Of a DNA stretch of 13,975 nt, positions 1 through 6,751 are shown piece after piece; position 1 is the first letter of the stretch; every line of letters begins with the position of its first letter. The stretch is from Candidatus Colimorpha enterica (GTDB lineage Bacteria > Bacillota > Clostridia > Oscillospirales > CAG-272): NCBI GenBank assembly GCA_000433515.1, contig FR891195.1, positions 1-13,975 of the forward strand. The letters are read 5' to 3'. Below the pieces are notes generated by a model that was given only the letters and a program-made list of their open reading frames with translations, did not search any database and was not told the DNA's origin. Made by a program: the position numbers and the translations under genes.

Positions 1-29
1 GGGCATCCCCCTTGCAGCTCTTTCTTTCT

Positions 30-62
30 CCCTTTTTCTTTCTCCGGAGAAAGAAAAAAGGG
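30..62. repeat. Palindrome of 16-bp arms in the left-edge intergenic segment
   Basis: The two arms are CCC, five T, CTTTCTCC and GGAGAAAG, six A, GGG. They meet at a central CCGG and match except for one extra base in the A run. The polypyrimidine block just before it (21-30) partly repeats the left arm. No T run follows on either strand, so it is not a classical intrinsic terminator, although it could form a strong RNA hairpin. It may be part of a dispersed intergenic repeat; this is inference. Confidence 0.6.
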
Positions 63-157
63 TAGGCACTGACGCAGTCGGAAAATCTCCGTTGCGCCCG
101 CCAAACGTGAACAGGATGTTGTGCCTTTCCGAAAAAAGCTCCTCTGTAAAAAAAGTA

Positions 158-186
158 TTGACAAACCGCCCCGAAAGCGTTATAAT
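158..186 (+). promoter_or_regulatory. Sigma-A promoter of the valS operon
   Basis: A perfect TTGACA (158-163) and a perfect TATAAT (181-186) are separated by exactly 17 bp. Transcription should start near 192-194, about ten bases before the 5' strand of the T-box Stem I. Both boxes match consensus, so basal transcription is expected to be strong, with control left to the downstream riboswitch. Confidence 0.9.
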
Positions 187-192
187 ACCGTC

Positions 193-435
193 GTAAGGCA
201 ATCATACCGAGCAGTACCCGTAACCACACTGTACAGAGAGCGGAGCAAACGCTGAAAGCCCCGCCGGAAGTGACCGGAGAAGTCGCGGTATGCGCCGCGG
301 AAAGAAAGCGTTTCGCCGTAGAATCCGCCGTAAGCCGTCGTAACCGGCGCAAAGAGAGCGCAGAGCCTTTTTCTGCGAATTCAGGTGGTACCGCGCGATA
401 TTACGCGTCCTGTGTTTTTTCACGGGACGCTTTTT
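193..435 (+). promoter_or_regulatory. T-box riboswitch leader, valine specific (GUC specifier)
   Basis: The leader senses uncharged tRNA-Val and lets transcription continue into valS. The Stem I base is a perfect 7-bp pairing of CATACCG (203-209) with CGGTATG (286-292). Just inside it are an AGTA segment (213-216) and GAA followed by GTC (282-284), the usual place of the specifier codon; GTC is a valine codon. An upper hairpin pairs GCGG near 240 with CCGC near 264. The T-box core AGGTGGTACCGCG lies at 383-395. Its TGGT (386-389) would pair with the ACCA end of tRNA-Val, and its flanks pair with CGCGTCCT (404-411) to form the antiterminator. That 3' strand is also the left arm of the terminator at 405-430, giving the standard switch. 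The exact Stem II/III structure was not resolved. Confidence 0.93.
405..435 (+). terminator. Regulated intrinsic terminator of the T-box leader
   Basis: GCGTCCTGTG (405-414) pairs with CACGGGACGC (421-430) across a six-T loop, with one G-U wobble, and is followed by five T. The left arm overlaps the antiterminator strand (404-411), so uncharged tRNA-Val binding would prevent this hairpin. Confidence 0.92.
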
Positions 436-504
436 GTTTCCCGCGAGCCTCGGCTCCATAAAGCAGACAATAACAACCACATCGGATAAAGGAGAAACAG
501 AAAA

Positions 505-3138
505 ATGCAGAACGAACTGCCAAAAACCTATGACCCCTCGGAATTTGAGGACAGGCTTTACAAAAAGTGGGAGGACAGCGGTTACTTCAGACCGTCAGGC
601 GACAAAAACGCCCCGTCCTTCTCGATGGTCATCCCGCCCCCTAACGTCACGGGACAGCTCCATATGGGTCATGCTCTGGACGACACGCTTCAGGACATCA
701 TCATAAGAGCAAAAAGAATGGAGGGCTACAACACCCTCTGGGTCCCCGGAACCGACCATGCCGGCATCGCAACACAGATAAAGGTCGAGGAGGTGCTCCG
801 CAGAGAAAAGGGGCTTTCCCGGCACGATATCGGACGCGAGGAATTTTTAAAGCTTGTCTGGGACTGGAAGGCAAAGTACGGAAACCGCATCATCAGTCAG
901 CTGAAAAAGCTCGGCGCATCCTGTGACTGGGAGCATGAGGCGTTCACAATGGATGAGAATCTGTCGGCGGCGGTGCGGAAAACCTTCGTGTCGCTCTACG
1001 AAAAGGGGCTTATCTACCGCGGACTGCGCATAACCAACTGGTGTCCGCACTGCAACACCGCGCTCTCCGATGCCGAGGTGGAGTACAAAGAGCTTGACGG
1101 CGGCTTCTGGTATGTGAAATACCCTGTCGTCGGCTCCGACGAATATGTCATCATCGCCACCACGCGTCCCGAAACCATGCTCGGCGATACCGCCGTTGCA
1201 GTCAATCCGGAGGATGAACGATATACCCGCCTCATCGGAAAGCAGCTTGTCCTCCCGCTCGTCGGCCGCACGATACCCGTCATCGCCGACGAATATGTCG
1301 AGCGCGATTTCGGAACCGGCTGCGTAAAGATCACGCCGTGCCACGACCCGAACGACTTTGAGGTCGGTCTGAGACACGATCTTGAACAGATAATCATCCT
1401 TGACGGTGACGGAAAAATAAACGAAAACGGCGGAAAATATCAGGGGCTTGACCGCTTTGAGGCAAGAAAGCAGATAGTTGCCGACCTTGAGGCTGCGGGA
1501 CTGCTTCTGAAGGTCGAGAAGCTGAAGCACAACGTTGCGCACTGCTACCGCTGCGGTTCGGTCATCGAGCCTCTTGCGTCAAAGCAGTGGTTCGTGAAAA
1601 TGAAGCCCCTCGCCGGCCCCGCCATAAAGGTCGTGAAGGAAGGAAAGATCCGCTTCATCCCCGAAAGATTCAGCAAGATATACCTCAACTGGATGGAGAA
1701 CATCCACGACTGGTGCGTCTCCCGTCAGCTCTGGTGGGGACACAGAATTCCCGCATTTTACTGCGGCGACTGCGGAAAAGTCACCGTCTCCGAAACCGAC
1801 GTCACGACCTGTCCCGACTGCGGAAGCCCGAACATCACTCAGGAAAGCGACGTGCTTGACACATGGTTCTCGTCGGCGCTGTGGCCGTTTTCCACCCTCG
1901 GCTGGCCGAACGACACGGAGGATCTGAAGACCTTCTACCCGACGAACGTTCTTGTCACCGGATACGATATAATCACCTTCTGGGTATCAAAGATGATATT
2001 CATGGGCATCGAGAACACCGGCAGCATCCCATTCCCCGACGTGTTCATCCACGGGCTTGTCCGCGATGCGCAGGGACGGAAAATGTCGAAATCCCTCGGC
2101 AACGGCATCGACCCGCTTGAGATCATCGGCAAATACGGTGCCGACGCGCTGAGATTTGCCCTTGCCACCGGAAATTCTCCCGGAAACGATATGCGTTTCT
2201 CCGACGAGAAGATCGGTGCGGCACGCAATTTCGCAAACAAGATCTGGAACGCCTCCCGCTTTGTCAGGATGAATCTCGACATCGAAGAGATCGCCCTTCC
2301 CTCCGCCGACAGACTGAGGACTGAGGACAAGTGGATCCTCTCTCTCTTCAACCGGCTTGCCGGTGAGGTGCGGGAGAACATCGACAGCTACGAGCTGGGG
2401 ATCGCACTCTCAAAGCTCTACGACTTCATCTGGGACATCTTCTGCGACTGGTATATAGAGCTGCTGAAGCCCCGCCTTTCGGCAAAGGGGACGGAGGACA
2501 ATCATGTGGCACAGAACGTCATTGCGTGGGTGCTTTCAAATACCATGAAGCTCCTGCACCCGTTCCTGCCCTTCATCACCGAGGAGATATGGCTTGCGCT
2601 CCCTCACACCGGCGACAGCATCATGATATCCTCCTATCCGCAGACCGACCCGGCGCTTGATTTCCCGGAGGACGAGGCTTCGATGGACAGGATAATCGAG
2701 CTTATCAAGGCTGTCCGCAACCGCCGCGCCGAGATGAACGTTCCGCCGTCAAAAAAGACGACGCTCTATATCGTTTCGGCATACGGCGACACCTTCAACA
2801 GCGGGGTTTCGCACTTCTTCACCCGCCTTGCATCGGCTTCCGAGGTGATTTACACCGGCGAATTCACGGGCGATAACGCGGTTTCCATCGTCACCGGCTC
2901 TGCGACTGCATATATCCCGCTTGCCGAGATGATCGACACCGAAAAAGAGCTTGCCCGCCTGACAAAAGAGCTTGAGAACACCGAAAAGGAGATCGACCGG
3001 CTGACAAAGAAGCTGTCGAACGAGGGCTTCACCTCAAAGGCTCCCGCCGCCGTGGTCGAGGGCGAGAAAGCAAAGCTGGAAAAGTACAGGGAAACGCTTG
3101 ACGGCATAAAGACCGCCATCGCAAACCTGCCGAAATAA
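505..3138 (+). CDS. valS: Valine--tRNA ligase
   Basis: Class Ia aminoacyl-tRNA synthetase that charges tRNA-Val with valine in the cytoplasm and edits misformed Thr-tRNA-Val. At 877 residues it has the usual length. The N-terminal PPPNVTG is followed by the HIGH box as HMGH (53-56), then GTDHAG (82-87). The CP1 editing domain carries TTRPET (219-224). CYRC (347-350) and a four-cysteine knuckle (C420, C423, C436, C439) suggest zinc sites. DTWFSSALWPF (452-462) is the form typical of valyl rather than isoleucyl enzymes. The KMSKS loop is intact at 526-530. The tail (about 810-877) is a Lys/Glu-rich coiled coil, as in bacterial ValRS. The start is fixed by AAAGGAG at 488-494, ten bases before the ATG. 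It is controlled by the valine T-box and is first of three genes read in one direction. Confidence 0.98.
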   Translation: MQNELPKTYDPSEFEDRLYKKWEDSGYFRPSGDKNAPSFSMVIPPPNVTGQLHMGHALDDTLQDIIIRAKRMEGYNTLWVPGTDHAGIATQIKVEEVLRREKGLSRHDIGREEFLKLVWDWKAKYGNRIISQLKKLGASCDWEHEAFTMDENLSAAVRKTFVSLYEKGLIYRGLRITNWCPHCNTALSDAEVEYKELDGGFWYVKYPVVGSDEYVIIATTRPETMLGDTAVAVNPEDERYTRLIGKQLVLPLVGRTIPVIADEYVERDFGTGCVKITPCHDPNDFEVGLRHDLEQIIILDGDGKINENGGKYQGLDRFEARKQIVADLEAAGLLLKVEKLKHNVAHCYRCGSVIEPLASKQWFVKMKPLAGPAIKVVKEGKIRFIPERFSKIYLNWMENIHDWCVSRQLWWGHRIPAFYCGDCGKVTVSETDVTTCPDCGSPNITQESDVLDTWFSSALWPFSTLGWPNDTEDLKTFYPTNVLVTGYDIITFWVSKMIFMGIENTGSIPFPDVFIHGLVRDAQGRKMSKSLGNGIDPLEIIGKYGADALRFALATGNSPGNDMRFSDEKIGAARNFANKIWNASRFVRMNLDIEEIALPSADRLRTEDKWILSLFNRLAGEVRENIDSYELGIALSKLYDFIWDIFCDWYIELLKPRLSAKGTEDNHVAQNVIAWVLSNTMKLLHPFLPFITEEIWLALPHTGDSIMISSYPQTDPALDFPEDEASMDRIIELIKAVRNRRAEMNVPPSKKTTLYIVSAYGDTFNSGVSHFFTRLASASEVIYTGEFTGDNAVSIVTGSATAYIPLAEMIDTEKELARLTKELENTEKEIDRLTKKLSNEGFTSKAPAAVVEGEKAKLEKYRETLDGIKTAIANLPK

Positions 3139-3147
3139 GGTTTCTGC

Positions 3148-3732
3148 ATGAAAGAATATCACATCCCCTTCTCATCCGAACCGGAAAAGAGCGCTCCGGC
3201 GGTGCTTGATATCTTCCGCTGGGAGGATAACGGGTATCAGCCGGAAACAGAGGCGCGGCTTTCCTGCGACGGAGAGCGACTGTATCTTCTCATGACCTGC
3301 CGCGAGAAAAATCCGCTTGCACGCTTCACCGCCGACGGGTCGCCCGTCTGCCGGGACAGCTGCATGGAGTTCTTCTTCGCGCCGGACGGAGACTGTCGGT
3401 ACTGCAACATCGAGATAAATGCAAACGGCTGCTGTCTTACCGGCATCGGAGCATCGCGGTATGACAGGGTCTGCGCGGATTTCCTCTTCTCGCATCCGGT
3501 GGGGGAGGTACACGACGGGTTCTGGTGCGTGAAAGCGGTTATCTCAATGGAGAAGCTGAAAAAGCTCTACGGCACGGAAAGCATCGGATTTTTCACCGGC
3601 AACTTCTACAAATGCGGGGACGAAACTGAATTCCCTCATTACGGAATGTGGTCGGAGGCGGTTTCCGACACTCCGGACTTCCACCGTCCGGAGTGCTTCG
3701 GAAGGCTGATTCCCGACCGCCCCATACGCTGA
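3148..3732 (+). CDS. Small CBM9-like carbohydrate-binding-domain protein, cytoplasmic
   Basis: This 194-residue protein is essentially one domain. It resembles the CBM9-like family found in many Clostridia: an N-terminal 'bait' strand, then a segment with CMEFFFAPDGD (about 72-82) and the strand NIEINANG, which corresponds to the family's E-x-N-x-x-G stretch, then FWCVKAVISMEKL. There is no signal peptide, so it should stay in the cytoplasm, unlike most xylanase-linked CBM9 modules. It is unusually rich in cysteine (12 of 194). The start lies nine bases after the valS stop, with only AAGG overlapping that stop as a ribosome site, so translational coupling to valS is likely. Ligand and role are unknown; the family call rests on recalled sequence patterns. 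Confidence 0.7.
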   Translation: MKEYHIPFSSEPEKSAPAVLDIFRWEDNGYQPETEARLSCDGERLYLLMTCREKNPLARFTADGSPVCRDSCMEFFFAPDGDCRYCNIEINANGCCLTGIGASRYDRVCADFLFSHPVGEVHDGFWCVKAVISMEKLKKLYGTESIGFFTGNFYKCGDETEFPHYGMWSEAVSDTPDFHRPECFGRLIPDRPIR

Positions 3733-3758
3733 ATGACCCTTCACGGAGGTAAAATGTC

Positions 3759-3968
3759 ATGGAAAAAGCAAAAATCGACCGCATAAACGAGCTTGCGAAA
3801 AAGCAAAAGGCGTCCGGACTCACCGATGCCGAGCTTGACGAGCAGAAGGCTCTGCGTGCCGAGTATCTTGAGGCGATAAAGGCAAACATCACAGCCGCTA
3901 TCGAGAACACGACGTTCGAGTACCCCGACGGAAGCACCTTCACGCCGAAAAAGAACAAGGAAAAATAA
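3759..3968 (+). CDS. YnzC/DUF896 family small protein
   Basis: The 69-residue protein begins with a Lys/Ile-rich helix containing AKIDRINELAKKQK, then LTDAELDEQKALRAEYLEAI, the helical-hairpin signature of the YnzC family. It ends with the family-like DGSTFTPKK tail. B. subtilis YnzC is of similar size (77 residues by memory) and lies in the SOS-controlled yneA-yneB-ynzC operon; its molecular role is not established. Here the gene instead follows valS and the CBM9-like gene by 26 bases and probably shares their transcript. GGAGG at 3745-3749 sits nine bases before the ATG at 3759. An ATG at 3754 is out of frame. The terminator at 4013-4052 closes the operon. Confidence 0.9.
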   Translation: MEKAKIDRINELAKKQKASGLTDAELDEQKALRAEYLEAIKANITAAIENTTFEYPDGSTFTPKKNKEK

Positions 3969-3973
3969 AAATT

Positions 3974-4005
3974 GCCCTCTCCTCCGTGTTCTGCGGGGAG
4001 AGGGC
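3974..4005 (-). terminator. Intrinsic terminator for the - strand hydrolase gene
   Basis: GCCCTCTCC (3974-3982) pairs with GGAGAGGGC (3997-4005). Read on the - strand, the hairpin is followed by AATTTTTATTTTT, a strong T run. On the + strand no T run follows. It therefore suits the - strand gene ending at 4084. Confidence 0.8.
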
Positions 4006-4012
4006 AGTTCAT

Positions 4013-4052
4013 AAAATCACCCCGCCTCAGATAATGAAGCGGGGTGATTTTT
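4013..4052 (+). terminator. Intrinsic terminator of the valS operon (usable from both strands)
   Basis: AAAATCACCCCGC (4013-4025) and GCGGGGTGATTTT (4039-4051) form a perfect 13-bp stem around a 13-base loop. On the + strand the T run reaches 4052. On the - strand it gives a shorter T run and would be a first terminator ahead of the one at 3974-4005. Confidence 0.9.
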
Positions 4053-4083
4053 GTCATATTTCAGGATTGTTCCGGCGTCTTAA

Positions 4084-6339
4084 TCAGAACTTTACGACAA
4101 CGAATGCCGCGGAGCTTGCATCGACGGTAACCTCTGCGCTGCTACCGCTGACGGAGGTTATCTTTCCGGTGTTGGGGTTGTAGATGTCAAAGCCCTTTGC
4201 ACCCTCGTAGCTGAGGTTGAGGACCTTTTCAAGGCTGTTGTTGTTGACGAGCCAGTACATCGGCGCATCCTCGAGCATATATCTTCCGACGAAGAGGGTC
4301 GAGGTGGTCTTGTCGATGGTGAGCTTATCGGCAACGGCTTTCTTGGACTGAGCGACAGCCTCGTCGATGCTGACGGTCTTCTTTCCGGACGCAAGTGCCT
4401 TTACTGCGTCGCGGTCGGCGGTCTTGTCGGCGAGGTCGGGAGTGCGGTCGATCCAGATGACCGTCCCGCCGCTCTTCTCGAAGGCATCGAGCTTCTGCAT
4501 GACGTCAAGCGGGATTATCTCAACCGTCGGCATGATCATGACGCTGAAGGAGACGTTGTCGGTGTAGAGCTTTCCGTTCTCCGCCTTTGCCTCGCGGATG
4601 AAGATATCGTCAACGACGGTGAAGTCCTGCTGGCTCTTATAGAGTGCCATTCCGATCTTGCCCATCTGCGGTCCGTTTGCATTGCCGTTGAGCGCGGCGC
4701 TGTAGCTCGGCATGGTATACGCCTGAACCGAGGCTATCGGGTAGTAAACTCCGACCTGTCCGTCCCAGACTGCACTGCGGGACATATACGAAAGCCTTCC
4801 GAGGTAGGTCAGAAGCTCTTTTGCATGATCGGCAAACAGATTTGTGGCAACATAGGAATTGATATGTGTGGCACCGTCAAAGAAGATGTTGTTGAGGGTC
4901 GTCCTGAACTGCTTGTACTGCTCATCGTTGTAAGCCATAGCGGAGGGCAGGTCGGTCGCGCAAGTCTCCATCATGACAAGTCTGTCCTTATCGGTGAGGG
5001 TGGCAACGCTTGACGCATACTTGACCGCCATGAAGATCGGCCAGCCCTCGCTCAGGTAATTTTCGGTCTTCATTGCAAGTCCGTCAACGCCGGGGATGGA
5101 CATCTCGCGGAGGCACTGCATGAGGTTGCCGTAGTAATGAGCGTGATAGTTCATGCTCTCCTCAAGCAGGCAGTGACCGGAGGATTTGCTTCCGTTTGCC
5201 TCGCAGAATTCGCGGAGGGCGCCGAAATAGGTCTTGGAGAGGATCTCTGCGACCGTCTCGCGGTAGTTGACCCTTACGATCTTTGCCTCGTCGCTGTCGC
5301 CGGTGAAGATGAGGTGGTACTTATCGGCGACGGAGTAGCCGTGCATCTGCTCGAACTTATCCTCAAAGCCGTCAACGGTTGCAAGCTGAGAGTATTTGAA
5401 GGTATCGGGGGTATTCTGATATACCTCCATAAGGCTCGGCTCGTCAGTGAACACGCCGACTATCTGATTGAAGTATTCGAACTTCTCGGCATACTGCTTA
5501 TAGGTGTTGTCAATGAAGGCACTGACGGCGTTCTTGTCCATAAGGTTGGGGTAGTATGCCTGTCCGCTTCCGTTGTTTGCGGCATGGGTTCCTTCAAAGA
5601 GGACCTTTTCGTAAAAGACGTAAAACGTCCACTTTCCGTCGGTTCCGGCAAAGGTCGCCTTTTTGTCGGAATATTCAGCCTTCACGACCTCTCCGGCGGC
5701 ATTTACCGCATATGCGGAATGGATCTTCAGAACGTCGTCGGGGCAGTTTACGGTGACGGAATTGCTTCCGCTTCCCTCCTTTGCCTCAAAGACGATACCT
5801 CTTGCAAGGTATTCCGGATGATTCTTTGTCGTATACCCGCCCGCCTGACCGGAGGGGTACCCCTTTTCGTCATAGAGCCACATATTCAGCCCGTTGTTGA
5901 AAAGCGCCTTTGCGCCCTTGGAGAGCCACTCAAAGCCTACCGGGTCGGTGACATATTCGTCTGTCCACGGGACGTTTGTAACGATTCCGCCGACGCCGAG
6001 GTTCTTCATTTCCTTGATTCCCGCAAGGAACTTTGACGTCTCCTTGCCGTAATCTGCAGCAAAGCCGTGACCTATGTTGTGCCAGCGATATTTTGCCGAC
6101 GGATTATTGAATTCGTCTGCGTAATTGGTCTTCTGATAGTCCATATTCTCTCCTCCGCTTGACGGATCGGTATCGGGAGAATTTGTTCCCGAACCGTTTC
6201 CCGGATTGTCATTTTTGCTGTCGCTTCCTGCCGGCGGCTTTTCGGAGCTGCCCCCGAACACGCCGAGCGCGGCACAAAGCCCGACCGTCAGACCCGCGAC
6301 AAGACAGAGTGCCGCAAGTATGATCACCGGTTTTTTCAT
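4084..6339 (-). CDS. Membrane-anchored GH106-like glycoside hydrolase
   Basis: This 751-residue protein is predicted to act outside the cell on a glycan. Residues 1-30 are a basic start (MKK) and one long hydrophobic segment. The only cysteine near a lipobox position follows V-G-L, which does not fit a lipobox, so a signal anchor is more likely. A Ser/Gly/Asp/Pro linker follows (about 31-66). The core shows YDEKGYPSG (156-164), then AGG, FTDEPS (TDE at 298-300), HCLLEES (E393, E394) and MMETC (E458), patterns seen in large TIM-barrel glycosidases related to GH106 rhamnosidases. The exact family and the catalytic pair are not certain. A C-terminal beta domain ends the protein. The start is set by AAGGAGG (6347-6353), eight bases before the ATG at 6339. 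An in-frame upstream extension to 6402 is rejected because it reaches the -10 region. Confidence 0.72.
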   Translation of the reverse strand: MKKPVIILAALCLVAGLTVGLCAALGVFGGSSEKPPAGSDSKNDNPGNGSGTNSPDTDPSSGGENMDYQKTNYADEFNNPSAKYRWHNIGHGFAADYGKETSKFLAGIKEMKNLGVGGIVTNVPWTDEYVTDPVGFEWLSKGAKALFNNGLNMWLYDEKGYPSGQAGGYTTKNHPEYLARGIVFEAKEGSGSNSVTVNCPDDVLKIHSAYAVNAAGEVVKAEYSDKKATFAGTDGKWTFYVFYEKVLFEGTHAANNGSGQAYYPNLMDKNAVSAFIDNTYKQYAEKFEYFNQIVGVFTDEPSLMEVYQNTPDTFKYSQLATVDGFEDKFEQMHGYSVADKYHLIFTGDSDEAKIVRVNYRETVAEILSKTYFGALREFCEANGSKSSGHCLLEESMNYHAHYYGNLMQCLREMSIPGVDGLAMKTENYLSEGWPIFMAVKYASSVATLTDKDRLVMMETCATDLPSAMAYNDEQYKQFRTTLNNIFFDGATHINSYVATNLFADHAKELLTYLGRLSYMSRSAVWDGQVGVYYPIASVQAYTMPSYSAALNGNANGPQMGKIGMALYKSQQDFTVVDDIFIREAKAENGKLYTDNVSFSVMIMPTVEIIPLDVMQKLDAFEKSGGTVIWIDRTPDLADKTADRDAVKALASGKKTVSIDEAVAQSKKAVADKLTIDKTTSTLFVGRYMLEDAPMYWLVNNNSLEKVLNLSYEGAKGFDIYNPNTGKITSVSGSSAEVTVDASSAAFVVVKF

Positions 6340-6405
6340 TCTTTTTCCTCCTTGAGAAACCGAAAATCGCGTCAGACCGCCGCTTTGCGGCCTGCTACAC
6401 ATATG

Positions 6406-6433
6406 ATTATAAAGAATCAGAATGAAATGTCAA
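6406..6433 (-). promoter_or_regulatory. Sigma-A promoter of the GH106-like gene
   Basis: On the - strand TTGACA (6433-6428) and TATAAT (6411-6406) are both perfect, with a 16-bp spacer. Transcription should start near 6399, leaving a 5' leader of about 60 bases with a small hairpin (CCGC, AAA, GCGG) before the ribosome site. Confidence 0.85.
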
Positions 6434-6652
6434 CCGTTTTCCCGTCATTTAAAACGAATTGCCTACGAAATCGGTACACCTGCGGTCTGAATTTGCGGTT
6501 TACCCGGTTTGACTTCATTAAATATTAATAAATTACACACGCAGAGGGCAAAGTTTCTGCACACAGTGTCACGGTTTACAGCCGAAAAGCCCATAATTAT
6601 AGGCATTTATTTTTTTGGCATAGGCAAAGTTGTCAAACGCGGAGAACGGTAA
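6434..6652. other. Intergenic region between two divergent promoters
   Basis: No convincing gene lies here. The sequence is AT-rich relative to the rest. It contains two copies of CGGTTTAC (6496-6503 and 6572-6579), an imperfect 16-bp palindrome GCCCATAATTATAGGC (6589-6604, one mismatched pair), and TGTCAA at 6631-6636, an inverted copy of the -35 box at 6653. These could be regulator sites for either divergent gene, but none can be assigned. Confidence 0.5.
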
Positions 6653-6681
6653 TTGACATGGGAAAGCGATTATGCTACAAT
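6653..6681 (+). promoter_or_regulatory. Sigma-A promoter of the wall protein/binding protein pair
   Basis: TTGACA (6653-6658) and TACAAT (6676-6681) are 17 bp apart, one base short of full consensus. The leader is about 65 bases. The TTG of the -35 box is in frame with the downstream gene but cannot be its start, because transcription begins after it. Confidence 0.85.
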
Positions 6682-6751
6682 CGGAGTATGCACGGAGGGC
6701 TCGTTTTCCGATTTATGTTTCCGTGTAAATAAAATCTCAAGAGGTATAAAA

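Noticed and set aside
202..480. A 92-codon - strand frame across the T-box leader
   Set aside because: The region is explained as structured leader RNA; the frame has no ribosome site and covers the terminator hairpin.
847..1542. A 231-codon - strand frame inside valS
   Set aside because: It is antisense to the conserved ValRS editing domain and is a shadow of it.
5137..6036. A 299-codon open frame on the + strand inside the GH106-like gene
   Set aside because: It is antisense to a clearly coding, motif-bearing frame, has no ribosome site or recognisable domain, and its low-complexity Val/Leu/Gly composition is that of a codon-bias shadow.
6340..6402. Longer N-terminus for the GH106-like protein (21 extra residues)
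   Set aside because: It would start at the -10 box upstream of the predicted transcription start and skip a perfect AAGGAGG that serves the MKK start.
6653..6751. TTG start adding 33 residues to the wall protein
   Set aside because: That TTG is part of the -35 box; the ATG at 6752 gives a proper signal peptide and ribosome site.
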